Assembly (NCBI GenBank): GCA_019420505.1
Contig: JAHZHC010000001.1
Coordinates: 1-41,495 of the forward strand
Direction of reading: 5' to 3'
Source of the DNA: Ruminococcus sp.
GTDB lineage: Bacteria > Bacillota > Clostridia > Oscillospirales > Ruminococcaceae
DNA: 41,495 nt
The stretch's first letter is position 1. Each line of letters begins with the position of its first letter. Below, piece after piece: positions 25,183-34,109 of this stretch. A program made the position numbers and the translations under genes. The notes below the pieces were generated by a model that saw only the letters and a list, made by a program, of their open reading frames with translations, ran no database searches and was not told where the DNA came from.

Positions 25183-26202
25183 ATGACAATAATCATAACC
25201 GGAGGAGCAGGATTTATAGGCAGTAATTTTGTATTCCATATGCTTAATCAATACCCCGATTATAGAATAATTTGCCTTGATAAGCTTACATATGCAGGCA
25301 ATTTGTCTACACTTGCTCCTGTAATGGAAAATCCCAATTTTAGATTTGTAAGAGCGGATATATGTGACAGAGAAGCAGTTTATAGGCTGTTTGAAGAGGA
25401 AAAACCTGATATTGTTGTAAACTTTGCAGCAGAAAGTCATGTTGACCGTTCAATTGAAGACCCGGGAATTTTCCTTCATACAAATATTATGGGTACAGCT
25501 ACCTTAATGGACGCTTGCAGAAAGTACGGCATAGAAAGATACCATCAGGTATCTACTGACGAAGTTTACGGAGATCTTCCTCTTGACAGACCGGATTTGT
25601 TTTTTACGGAAGAAACACCTATTCATACAAGCTCTCCTTATAGCAGTTCCAAAGCTGCTGCTGATTTGTTGGTGCTGGCTTATCACAGAACCTATGGGCT
25701 TCCTGTTACAATATCAAGATGTTCAAATAACTATGGTCCCTATCATTTCCCTGAAAAGCTTATCCCTCTGATGATAGCTAATGCTCTTAACGATAAGCCT
25801 TTGCCCGTATATGGCGAGGGGCTTAATGTCCGTGACTGGCTTTATGTTGAAGATCACTGCAAGGCTATAGATTTGATCATACATAATGGAAAAGTCGGAG
25901 AAGTTTATAATATCGGCGGGCATAACGAAATGAAGAATATAGATATTGTAAAAATAATATGTAAAGCTCTTGATAAACCCGAAAGCCTTATTACATATGT
26001 GACAGACAGAAAAGGTCACGATATGAGATATGCTATCGATCCGACTAAAATTCATAATGAGCTTGGCTGGCTTCCTGAAACAATGTTCAAAGACGGAATC
26101 CAAAAAACCATTCAGTGGTATCTCGATAATAAAGAATGGTGGGAAACTATTATTTCAGGTGAATATCAGAATTATTATGATAAAATGTACGGCGACAGAT
26201 AA
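25183..26202 (+). CDS. rmlB: dTDP-glucose 4,6-dehydratase
   Basis: Forms dTDP-4-keto-6-deoxy-D-glucose. The 339-residue extended SDR shows TGGAGFIGSNFV (6-17), NFAAESHVDRSIEDP, HQVSTDEVYGDLP with the catalytic Thr-Asp-Glu, and the Tyr-x3-Lys in YSSSKAAADLLV. It is the last gene of the long operon and is closed by a hairpin terminator at 26207. Substrate for the VioA-like aminotransferase, and possibly for the MenD-like enzyme. Confidence 0.96.
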   Translation: MTIIITGGAGFIGSNFVFHMLNQYPDYRIICLDKLTYAGNLSTLAPVMENPNFRFVRADICDREAVYRLFEEEKPDIVVNFAAESHVDRSIEDPGIFLHTNIMGTATLMDACRKYGIERYHQVSTDEVYGDLPLDRPDLFFTEETPIHTSSPYSSSKAAADLLVLAYHRTYGLPVTISRCSNNYGPYHFPEKLIPLMIANALNDKPLPVYGEGLNVRDWLYVEDHCKAIDLIIHNGKVGEVYNIGGHNEMKNIDIVKIICKALDKPESLITYVTDRKGHDMRYAIDPTKIHNELGWLPETMFKDGIQKTIQWYLDNKEWWETIISGEYQNYYDKMYGDR

Positions 26203-26206
26203 AAAT

Positions 26207-26234
26207 AACACACCCTTGATTTTACGGGTGTGTT
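26207..26234. terminator. Bidirectional terminator between convergent units
   Basis: Perfect 9-bp stem AACACACCC (26207-26215) with GGGTGTGTT (26226-26234) and a 10-nt loop, with A-rich sequence before and TTTG after. It lies between the 3' ends of rmlB and the minus-strand pyruvyl transferase. Confidence 0.85.
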
Positions 26235-26246
26235 TGAAATTTATTA

Positions 26247-27320
26247 CTATTCGGTAATATGAAAAGACTTTTTTAAGAAATCATAAGATTTCTTGCGTTC
26301 TGTTTCTAAAAGTTCATATGCTTTTGAATAATCACATTTAAAGATATCTTCATCGGATACATTTCCGGGAAGTCTGTCTTCCAAGCAAAGCTTTTTTAAT
26401 AGTGTGTCAATTCTGGAATTCATAGCGGCTTCTCCGTCTATGTGGCGATAGAATTCCAAGAATGGTTTTTTAAACAGAATTGAAAAAACAGTTGCATGGA
26501 AGCTGTCGGTACATACTAATTCAGCATGATCAATAAGATAAAGAAATTCCTGCGGTCCGCAATGAGCATAAATTGAATTGCTTTTGTCTAAAACGTCTAT
26601 TATTTCCAAGCCGTTTTTGTCAGCAATAGTTTTTATATAATTATTTTGAGTCTGATTACCTAAAAAACATTTAACGATATATGGTTTTTCTATATTTAGT
26701 TTAGGTTTCTTCTCAATTTTTCTCCATTCAGACGAGTCAAGCATTAATGTCGGATCTATAACAACTTCTGCATCTCGTCCGGTCAGTTCTTTTATTATTT
26801 TTGCACCGTCTTCCTCACGAACTGAAAGCATAGGAAAAGTGTTCAAACATTCTTTAAAATAAACTTTCCATTCTTCAGGCAGTTCTGAGATTCCGAAGCT
26901 GGGAGCCATGCATATTTTTTGTTCAGGTCTTGCAAAGGTCAAAAGAAAGGCATTTTTTCTTATAGGATCATACTTATACCAGGTAGGATTCCATACCTGA
27001 TCGCTTCCGATTATAAAATAATCAAAATTATCTGATTTAAGCTTTCCTTTGACTAATAATTGAGACTGATTCAAATATTTTTTATCAAATCGCCTGAATC
27101 TGATAAATCTTTTCCAGCTGTATTGATTTTTAGATAATCTATATCCTGTTAACATATTTATTAACATTTTTATTTTGGTTTTTATTATATTATTCTGTTT
27201 ATGTATAATTAAAGTATATGGATTTAATCCGAAGCTTTCTATAATTTTAACAGCTGCAAAGTTTTGAAGTTTATTACCATAATTATTTGAATCAAATATT
27301 GTAATTAAACCGATATCCAT
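26247..27320 (-). CDS. Polysaccharide pyruvyl transferase family protein
   Basis: 357 residues, PF04230 family: MDIGLITIFDSNNYGNKLQN at the N-terminus, FIIGSDQVWNP (102-112), LSVREEDGAKII, and LVCTDSFHATVFSILF (268-283) with the family's Ser-x-His. It differs clearly from the homologue at 9991. It lies 6 nt downstream of a GT2 gene on the minus strand, suggesting that this pair adds and then pyruvylates one residue. Some related proteins are found in EPS loci without proven activity. Confidence 0.87.
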   Translation of the reverse strand: MDIGLITIFDSNNYGNKLQNFAAVKIIESFGLNPYTLIIHKQNNIIKTKIKMLINMLTGYRLSKNQYSWKRFIRFRRFDKKYLNQSQLLVKGKLKSDNFDYFIIGSDQVWNPTWYKYDPIRKNAFLLTFARPEQKICMAPSFGISELPEEWKVYFKECLNTFPMLSVREEDGAKIIKELTGRDAEVVIDPTLMLDSSEWRKIEKKPKLNIEKPYIVKCFLGNQTQNNYIKTIADKNGLEIIDVLDKSNSIYAHCGPQEFLYLIDHAELVCTDSFHATVFSILFKKPFLEFYRHIDGEAAMNSRIDTLLKKLCLEDRLPGNVSDEDIFKCDYSKAYELLETERKKSYDFLKKSFHITE

Positions 27321-27326
27321 AAGTAC

Positions 27327-28385
27327 TCATTCCTTAAAAAATTTTTTTATCTTTAATATTTTATTAGAAAATTTTGATTTAAATTTTTCTATTTTAATAA
27401 CAGATACTAAGCCAAGCATTTCATTGTTAAGTAGTTTCTCTTTTTCTTTTTGAGTAAAAATCTTTGTATCATTTAGCAAATCGTCTTCTGCAAAAAATTC
27501 TTTAAACTTCGTATATGCTTGTTGGAGTTTTATTTTAAGTAAAGCATTTTTCTTAATGTGACTACAGTAATGTTTTGTAGTCTTTTTGAAAAGAACAATT
27601 GAAAAATTGCTAAGAAAATGGTTTGTGTCATTTTTCATTATCTTTTTCATTTCACTGCATATACCAATCATATAATCATCAAAAGCCGGATGATACTTTT
27701 TAGTTGCATTAGTACTAATTGAAATATTATAATTATATATAACATCGGAAAGTGTCAAAACACTGTTGGTTTTTTCTATATACCTAAGACAAAATACGGT
27801 ATCTTCCCCTACTTTTGTATTGTTTGGAAACTTTAAATTATATTTATCTATAATATCCTTATCAAAAAGTTTGCCCCAAGGTGTATTTATAATTTCATAC
27901 CACTTTGGTAATTCTTTAATAATGCTATTTGTTAATGTAAGTTTATCTTCAAATTTATTTGCTATTGTTTTGTTTTTAGCAATATAATTGTATGAAGCGA
28001 TAACTAAATCGGCATTTTGCTTTTGCTGTGCTGTGTAAATAATACTTATTGCTTGTGTTTCAAGCCAGTCATCACTGTCAACAAACATTACAAATTTTCC
28101 GTTTGCTATTTTAAGAGCATTGTTTCTTGATGAACTAACACCTTGATTAGGTTGATGGATGACCGTAATTCTATTATCTTCTTTAGCAAATCTATCGCAT
28201 ATTTTAGCACTGTTATCAGATGAGCCATCATTTACAAGTATTATTTCTAGATTACAGTATGTCTGTGAGACAACACTATTTAAACATTTATCTAAATATT
28301 TTTCTGCATTAAAAACAGGTATGATTATGCTGATCAAATCGTTACAAATAGTACATTCAGAATTTACGTTTTTATTCTGTTTCAA
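27327..28385 (-). CDS. GT2-family glycosyltransferase
   Basis: About 352 residues: LISIIIPVFNAEKYLDKCL, EIILVNDGSSDNSAKICD and the metal site FVMFVDSDDWLET mark a classic GT-A/GT2 enzyme; the basic C-terminus (KFKSKFSNKILKIKKFFKE) may touch the membrane. GTG at 28394 opens the frame, but GGAAGTGAT sits over it and is well placed for the TTG at 28385, which I prefer. First gene of a two-gene minus-strand unit with its own promoter. Confidence 0.88.
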   Translation of the reverse strand: MKQNKNVNSECTICNDLISIIIPVFNAEKYLDKCLNSVVSQTYCNLEIILVNDGSSDNSAKICDRFAKEDNRITVIHQPNQGVSSSRNNALKIANGKFVMFVDSDDWLETQAISIIYTAQQKQNADLVIASYNYIAKNKTIANKFEDKLTLTNSIIKELPKWYEIINTPWGKLFDKDIIDKYNLKFPNNTKVGEDTVFCLRYIEKTNSVLTLSDVIYNYNISISTNATKKYHPAFDDYMIGICSEMKKIMKNDTNHFLSNFSIVLFKKTTKHYCSHIKKNALLKIKLQQAYTKFKEFFAEDDLLNDTKIFTQKEKEKLLNNEMLGLVSVIKIEKFKSKFSNKILKIKKFFKE

Positions 28386-28428
28386 ATTTATCACTTCCAG
28401 TTTGTTGTAAAATTAACGTCCTTTTTAT

Positions 28429-28458
28429 ATTATATCATAAAATAATAGTATAAGTCAA
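28429..28458 (-). promoter_or_regulatory. Sigma-A promoter of the minus-strand GT2/pyruvyl transferase pair
   Basis: On the minus strand TTGACT (28458-28453) and TATAAT (28434-28429) are 18 nt apart, about 45 nt upstream of the gene. It stands back to back with the promoter at 28501. Confidence 0.75.
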
Positions 28459-28500
28459 TGATTATCAAATATAAATAGTCACTTATGTGGATTATTGCCG

Positions 28501-28528
28501 TTGACAAATTTGATGAAAATGGTATAAT
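28501..28528 (+). promoter_or_regulatory. Sigma-A promoter of the wzx operon
   Basis: TTGACA (28501-28506) and TATAAT (28523-28528), 16-nt spacer, about 70 nt before wzx. Gives the flippase unit a transcript of its own. Confidence 0.8.
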
Positions 28529-28599
28529 TAAAAGAATGGTGAGAAGATATGTCATTGTATTGAAATCTATTTTATTAAATTCTATTTATCGGAGGAAAA

Positions 28600-30150
28600 A
28601 TGAGAGTTGAAAGAACAAAAAATGCCTCACGTAATATAGTTTGGGGGATTATAGAAAAAATTGCATCACTGCTTTTGCCGTTTATAACAAGAACGGTTAT
28701 GATCAAGGCTCTTGGTGCAGAATACCTTGGATTAAGCAGCTTATTTACATCTATACTTTCTGTTTTAAGTATCTCTGAGCTTGGATTTGGTACTGCAATT
28801 GTGTTCAGTATGTATAAACCTATTGCTGAAGACGATAATAAAACTTTATGTGCATTGCTTAATGTATATAAAAAAATATATCATTTAATAGGTACAGTAA
28901 TACTTGTAGGCGGAATAGCTGTATCACCGTTTTTAAATTATCTGATTAAAGGAACTCATCCGTCTGATATTAATATATATATATTGTATTTCATTTATTT
29001 AGGAAATACAGTTATAAGCTATTTTTTATTTGCATATAAAGCAGCATTGTTTTCTGCACATCAGAGAAACGACCTTACCAGCAAAAGAGTTACTATTATC
29101 TCTTTAATTAGTAATGTGTTAAAAATAGCAGTTCTGTTAACTTTGCATAACTATTATGCTTATGTAATAATAATTCCTTTGGCAACTATTTTAACAAATC
29201 TGGCAAATGCATTTCTGGCAAATAAAATGTTCCCTGATATTAAATGTATAGGAACAATTTCAGATGAAATGAAATCTGCATTAAAGAAAAGAATTGTAGG
29301 ATTGATTTCATTTAAAATATATAATGTTGTTTTTGCTTCTGTTGATACAATTGTAATATCTTCCTTCTTAGGGCTTACACCTCTTGCAATTTATAATAAT
29401 TATTATTACATACAAACTTCAATAGTCGGTTTCCTTACTATATTGACTACATCAATTACAGCCGGTGTAGGAAATAAAATGGTTACTAACACACGTGAAG
29501 AAAATTATAAGGATTTTAAAAACTTTACTTTTGCAAATGGCTGGTTATGCAGTTGGTGTGCTGTTTGTTTATTTTGTTTGTATCAGGATTTTATGAGGCT
29601 TTGGGTTGGTGAGAAATTATTAATGCCAATGGAAACGATGGCATTAATGGTGTTGTACTTTTTGCTTCCGAGGATTACCACAATGACATATACATATCGT
29701 GAGGCAGCCGGACTATGGTGGGAAGACAGATTCAGACCATTGGTCGCTACAGCTGTTAATTTGCTGACAAATTTAATTTTAGTTAAATTTATCGGTATGA
29801 ACGGTGTAATTATTTCTACGTTGATTTGCACAATTCTGATTAATGTACCATGGGGTTCTTATATATTATTCAAGAATTATTTTAAAAGTAAGCCTTATGA
29901 ATATTGGCTGCAATTGTTATTCTATTTGATCATCACTGTAATTGCAGGAATAATAACAATATTTATATGTAATTTTGTATCAGCAGATAGTTGGTTGGGA
30001 TTAATAATTAAAGCGTTGATTTGTGCTTTAATTCCTAATGTGGTTTTTTGGATTTGTTATCATAAAATGTCTGAATATAAATACACTAAACAGTTAGCTT
30101 TCCGTATGGTTGGTTCTTTAAAAACTAAGATATTAAAGAAGAGAGGGTAA
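28600..30150 (+). CDS. wzx: Wzx-type polysaccharide flippase
   Basis: 516 residues, about 12-14 membrane helices, MOP/MATE superfamily. The N-terminus NASRNIVWGIIEKIASLLLP followed by FITRTVMIKALGAEYLGLSSLF is characteristic of Gram-positive Wzx/polysaccharide exporters; PRITTMTYTYREAAGLWWEDRFRP also fits in pieces. It would move the undecaprenyl-linked repeat unit to the outer face for the Wzy candidate. ATG 28600 follows GGAGG. It overlaps nothing and is followed 2 nt later by the MenD-like gene. Confidence 0.92.
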   Translation: MRVERTKNASRNIVWGIIEKIASLLLPFITRTVMIKALGAEYLGLSSLFTSILSVLSISELGFGTAIVFSMYKPIAEDDNKTLCALLNVYKKIYHLIGTVILVGGIAVSPFLNYLIKGTHPSDINIYILYFIYLGNTVISYFLFAYKAALFSAHQRNDLTSKRVTIISLISNVLKIAVLLTLHNYYAYVIIIPLATILTNLANAFLANKMFPDIKCIGTISDEMKSALKKRIVGLISFKIYNVVFASVDTIVISSFLGLTPLAIYNNYYYIQTSIVGFLTILTTSITAGVGNKMVTNTREENYKDFKNFTFANGWLCSWCAVCLFCLYQDFMRLWVGEKLLMPMETMALMVLYFLLPRITTMTYTYREAAGLWWEDRFRPLVATAVNLLTNLILVKFIGMNGVIISTLICTILINVPWGSYILFKNYFKSKPYEYWLQLLFYLIITVIAGIITIFICNFVSADSWLGLIIKALICALIPNVVFWICYHKMSEYKYTKQLAFRMVGSLKTKILKKRG

Positions 30151-30152
30151 TT

Positions 30153-31925
30153 ATGTATTCAAGCTTAAAAAATGTTCTGATTTTGGTAACCCTTCTGAAG
30201 AAATATAATGTTAAAAACATTGTTATTTCTGCGGGAACAAGACATACTCCGTTGGTATATTCATTGGAGCATGACGATTTTTTCAAAACATATTCTATTG
30301 TTGATGAAAGAAGTGCATCATTTTTTGCGCTTGGTCTTATTGAGGAACTGAGAGAGCCTGTTGCCGTATGCTGTACATCGGGAACAGCTGCTGCAAATTA
30401 TGTTTCTGCTGCTAATGAGGCTTTTTATCAACAGTTGCCTTTGCTTTTACTGACAGCTGACCGTAACCATTACTATATGTTCCAGCAGGAGGAGCAAATG
30501 ATTCCTCAGGAGCATTTGTATTCAGATGTATGCAAAAAAGTTGTTACACTTCCTCATGTGAGAGATGAAAAAGACTTTTGGTATTGCTCACGAATTGCAA
30601 ATGAAGCATTGATGGAATTAAATCATAAGGAATACGGTCCCGTACATATTAATTTCATTGTTGAAAACGACTATCCAATCTATCAGGGCATTGTTAAATT
30701 TGAAGAGCAAACTTTACCTGATATTCGTAAAATTGAGCGTTTAACATTGGAAGATCCATGCGAAAAATGGACAAACAAAGCTTTAAAACTTAAAAATTCA
30801 AAGATACTAATAGTTTATGGCCAGTATGCTCCTCTTACAGAAGCTGAGCAAAGAATATTAAATGATTTTTGCGATAAGTATAATTGTGTTGTATCTGTAG
30901 ATTTATTGTCAAATATGAAGTGTAAAAACAGTATACCGACTTTTGCAATGTGCAGGACATTAAACGGAAGTGAAATGTCAGAACTTTGTCCTGATATTAT
31001 AATTACAATGAACGCAAATACTATTTCAGAAATTAAACCAAGAATGGCTCCTTTTAAAACAAACTTTGAACATTGGCACATTTCCTCTAAAGGCGAGGTT
31101 TCTGATCCTTTTAAAATCCTGTCTGATATTATAGAATGCAGTCCAATGACATTTTTCAAGAAATTTTCGGAGCTTTCAGATAGTAATTCTGACCATTCCT
31201 ATTATGAAAAATGGTTAGAATGGTATAATAAAATCGGTGTGAACGGAAGTCTTAATAATGAGCCGATTCCATATTCTTCAATGTATGCAACACAGCAATA
31301 TTTAAATAATATACCATCAGGCGCTTTGCTCCATATTGCCAACAGCAATAGCATAAGATTAGCAAACTATTTTGACATATCCGATAATATTAATGTTTAT
31401 TGCAATCGTGGTGCTCACGGTATTGACGGATCAATGTCTGCATTTATCGGACAGGCTCATGTCAGCGGAAAATTAAGTTTTCTGCTTATCGGAGACCTCA
31501 GCTTCTTTTACGATATGAATGCACTGTGGAATCAGTATGTTGGAAATAATATAAGGATAATGGTTTGCAATAATTCAGGCGGAGCTATTTTTCATTCATA
31601 TCCAAACACTAAAAATGTTCCTACATTGGACGAGCATATTGCAGCAGCACACGAAACCAGTGTAAAGGATTGGGTAATCTCCAGAGGTTTCAAATATTTA
31701 TCAGCATGTAATAAACAGGAGCTGGACAGCAAATTACCGGAATTAATGGATCAGGAATCCGATCATCCGATTTTGTTGGAGGTGTTTACAGATAAAGATA
31801 TAGATGCTAAATGCATTAATAGCATTGTTGCAAATTACCGTACTCCTAACAAAAGCTTAAAACATAAAATGGGTCGGATTTTGCCTGATAATATGAAAAA
31901 AACTATAAAAGGTTTGATCAGATAA
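30153..31925 (+). CDS. MenD-like thiamine-diphosphate enzyme
   Basis: 590 residues with the three-domain ThDP architecture. Glu52 in VDERSASFFALGL is the ThDP-activating glutamate; IGDLSFFYDMNALWNQ is the Mg/ThDP motif in the form seen in MenD; NNSGGAIFHSYPN matches MenD's NN-x-GG-x-IF. SAGTRHTPL (26-34) corresponds to the SPGSRSTPL substrate loop of MenD but with Pro, Ser and Ser changed to Ala, Thr and His, suggesting another substrate. No menF, menH, menC, menB or menE is present. Sitting 2 nt after wzx and before an SDR, it is more likely a glycan-tailoring enzyme that transfers a decarboxylated keto-acid unit. A genuine menaquinone role seems unlikely but is not excluded. Confidence 0.85.
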   Translation: MYSSLKNVLILVTLLKKYNVKNIVISAGTRHTPLVYSLEHDDFFKTYSIVDERSASFFALGLIEELREPVAVCCTSGTAAANYVSAANEAFYQQLPLLLLTADRNHYYMFQQEEQMIPQEHLYSDVCKKVVTLPHVRDEKDFWYCSRIANEALMELNHKEYGPVHINFIVENDYPIYQGIVKFEEQTLPDIRKIERLTLEDPCEKWTNKALKLKNSKILIVYGQYAPLTEAEQRILNDFCDKYNCVVSVDLLSNMKCKNSIPTFAMCRTLNGSEMSELCPDIIITMNANTISEIKPRMAPFKTNFEHWHISSKGEVSDPFKILSDIIECSPMTFFKKFSELSDSNSDHSYYEKWLEWYNKIGVNGSLNNEPIPYSSMYATQQYLNNIPSGALLHIANSNSIRLANYFDISDNINVYCNRGAHGIDGSMSAFIGQAHVSGKLSFLLIGDLSFFYDMNALWNQYVGNNIRIMVCNNSGGAIFHSYPNTKNVPTLDEHIAAAHETSVKDWVISRGFKYLSACNKQELDSKLPELMDQESDHPILLEVFTDKDIDAKCINSIVANYRTPNKSLKHKMGRILPDNMKKTIKGLIR

Positions 31926-31983
31926 TCAGTGAGTGCATTATAATATTATTTGATTGGATTTATGTTTAGGAGGTTATTTTATT

Positions 31984-32844
31984 ATGGGCAGTATTACTAA
32001 GTTGTTGCCAAAAAAACTTAAACAAAAAATCAAAAGAAAGTTTACGGTATATTCAGCAACCAAATCGTATGAGATTAGAGTTAACAAGAGCCCCAGTCTG
32101 GCAGGTAAAAATGCAGTTGTAACCGGGGGATCGGGTGCGATTGGAAGAGCAATTTGCTGCCGTCTTGCTGCCGAAGGAGCAACTGTTTATGTATCAGGCA
32201 GAACTGAATCATCTGTAAAAAAAGTAGTTAATGAAATTTGTGAGTTAGGATTAAACGCAAAGCCATTAATTATGGATGTATCAGATTCAAATTCAATTGA
32301 ATATGCTTTTGACAGTACTTTTAATGATGACAATCGCCTGGATATATTAGTAAATTGCGCAGGCGGTGGAGCAAGAGATAAAATGAGTGATTTATCCCGA
32401 CAATCAGTTAATGTAATTGATTCAGTTTTAAATACAAATCTTAGGGGCACTATTTTATGTACACGAAAAGCGGCACAAAAAATGATTAATAATACTGGAA
32501 AAATAGTTATTATTTCAAGCGCAGTAGGTGTGCAGGGGAAAGCAAATTATTCTGAATATGCAGCATCAAAATCAGGAATGTTTGGTTTTATGAAGTCAAT
32601 GGCACTTGAATTGGGTCGGTATGGAATAACTGTAAATTGCGTTACTCCCGGATTTATACAAAGAGGAGAATTTAATGAAAATACATCTGATTACTTAAAA
32701 AATACAAATTGTCTGCATACAATAGGAACATTGGAAGACGTGGCAAATGCAGTTTATTTTATGGTTAGTAATCAGTCTGACTTTATTACAGGTCAAAATC
32801 TTTGCGTTGACGGCGGCAGATGTTTGGGGTTATATGGTGATTAA
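31984..32844 (+). CDS. Short-chain dehydrogenase/reductase, FabG-like
   Basis: 286 residues: a basic N-terminal extension (LPKKLKQKIKRKF), then the NAD(P) site AVVTGGSGAIGRAICCRLA, NCAGGG, ISSAVG with the catalytic serine, Tyr-x3-Lys in YSEYAASKSGMFGF, and PGFIQRG. A classical SDR reducing a ketone. ATG 31984 has AGGAGG 10 nt upstream; an earlier TTG at 31954 lies before the ribosome site and is rejected. It follows the MenD-like gene, so it may reduce the keto product of that enzyme. FabG itself is unlikely, as no fatty-acid genes are near. Confidence 0.88.
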   Translation: MGSITKLLPKKLKQKIKRKFTVYSATKSYEIRVNKSPSLAGKNAVVTGGSGAIGRAICCRLAAEGATVYVSGRTESSVKKVVNEICELGLNAKPLIMDVSDSNSIEYAFDSTFNDDNRLDILVNCAGGGARDKMSDLSRQSVNVIDSVLNTNLRGTILCTRKAAQKMINNTGKIVIISSAVGVQGKANYSEYAASKSGMFGFMKSMALELGRYGITVNCVTPGFIQRGEFNENTSDYLKNTNCLHTIGTLEDVANAVYFMVSNQSDFITGQNLCVDGGRCLGLYGD

Positions 32845-32869
32845 CATTTTATGAAAAGGTGACATTAAA

Positions 32870-34063
32870 ATGAACAACACAAATAAAACAATGCTGAAAC
32901 TGTTGGAGCAATCACTTTTTAAAAAAGAATGCAGAATTTCTGAAACTGTTGATTGGGAAGCACTGATAAACGAGCTTAAATTTCAGTCAGTTCTCGCAAT
33001 CCCATATAATTTAATATCCGAAAATGTTCAGTTAGATGAAAAATTGAAGTATTCTTGGTCTAAACTGGTGTTCAATCAGGCGTTTCGCTGTATGAATCTT
33101 TTGGAAGAACAGAAAAAGCTTATTGATTTGTTGAATTCATATGAAATTGATTTTGCTGTTCTTAAGGGATCATCAGCAGCAGTGTATTATCCGGAACCTG
33201 AGTTCAGAGCTATGGGAGATATTGATTTTATCGTGCGTCCTGAGGATTTTGATAAATGTCATGATGTTATGCTGAAAAACGGGTTTGTGTATACTACCGA
33301 AGAAAAGTTGTTGAGCTATCATATATCTTTTGTTAAAAACGATGTTCATTTTGAGCTTCATAAATATCCCGCAGGAATTACAGAATCCGAAAACGGAAAA
33401 TATCTGAAAGACTTAATATTTCTTGGTATGGATGATATAATTATTAAGCAAATAAATGAATTTCAGTTTCCGTCTTTTCCGAGACTGCAAAACGGGTTAG
33501 TATTGCTTCTTCATATCCAAAAGCATCTGAAGGAAGGTCTGGGATTAAGACAGATAATCGACTGGATGATGTTTGTCAGTGAAGAATTAACCGACGATGT
33601 CTGGAAATCTGAGTTTAAGGAAGTTCTTGAAAAAAGCGGTCTGAATGTACTTGCTATTACAGTTACAAGACTGTGTCAGATTTTTCTTGGGTTAAGAGAA
33701 GATAATATTTCATGGTGTAAAAATGCAGATGAAAGGCTTTGTAACGAATTGCTTGACTATATTTTTGAGCAAGGTAATTTCGGCGCTAAAAAGGGAGAAG
33801 AACAGCATGGTGTAAACGTCATGTCACGTACGGGAAGCGTTGGCTCGTTTTTAAAAAGCCTTCAGGTAAACGGTACTCATAATTGGAGCTTGCTGAAAAA
33901 ATATCCTAAGCTAAAATGCTTCGCATGGATATATCAGATCTTTAGATATGTTAATCTGTCGTTAAAGCGAAAAAATCCTTTCAAAACATTATTTACTGAT
34001 TTTAAAGAAACAAAAAATCGTAAAAAAATGCTTAAAGAACTCGGATGCTATAATATAGAATAA
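32870..34063 (+). CDS. Nucleotidyltransferase-fold protein (NTP_transf_5 family)
   Basis: 397 residues. FAVLKGSSAAVYYPEPEFRA (95-114) followed by MGDIDFIV (115-122) gives the Gly-Ser and Asp117-x-Asp119 of the polymerase-beta-like nucleotidyltransferase fold as found in PF14907; RQIIDWMMF is a further family landmark. Members are frequent at the end of capsule and EPS operons, and their substrate is unknown. Last gene of the wzx unit. The metal residues look intact, so a transferase activity on a sugar, lipid or protein is possible. Confidence 0.82.
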   Translation: MNNTNKTMLKLLEQSLFKKECRISETVDWEALINELKFQSVLAIPYNLISENVQLDEKLKYSWSKLVFNQAFRCMNLLEEQKKLIDLLNSYEIDFAVLKGSSAAVYYPEPEFRAMGDIDFIVRPEDFDKCHDVMLKNGFVYTTEEKLLSYHISFVKNDVHFELHKYPAGITESENGKYLKDLIFLGMDDIIIKQINEFQFPSFPRLQNGLVLLLHIQKHLKEGLGLRQIIDWMMFVSEELTDDVWKSEFKEVLEKSGLNVLAITVTRLCQIFLGLREDNISWCKNADERLCNELLDYIFEQGNFGAKKGEEQHGVNVMSRTGSVGSFLKSLQVNGTHNWSLLKKYPKLKCFAWIYQIFRYVNLSLKRKNPFKTLFTDFKETKNRKKMLKELGCYNIE

Positions 34064-34068
34064 ACTAA

Positions 34069-34107
34069 AACACGCATCGGCAATTTGCCAATGCGTGTTA
34101 TTTTTGT
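34069..34107. terminator. Bidirectional terminator
   Basis: Stem AACACGCAT (34069-34077) with ATGCGTGTT (34091-34099) and an inner GGCA/TGCC, followed by ATTTTTG. It closes the wzx unit and, from the other side, the foldase gene. Confidence 0.85.
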
Positions 34108-34109
34108 GC

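Noticed and set aside
24307..26202. A dTDP-L-rhamnose operon
   Set aside because: rmlC and rmlD are absent; an aminotransferase and acetyltransferase accompany rmlA and rmlB.
30153..31925. Menaquinone biosynthesis MenD
   Set aside because: The substrate loop is altered, no other men gene is near, and it is cotranscribed with a flippase.
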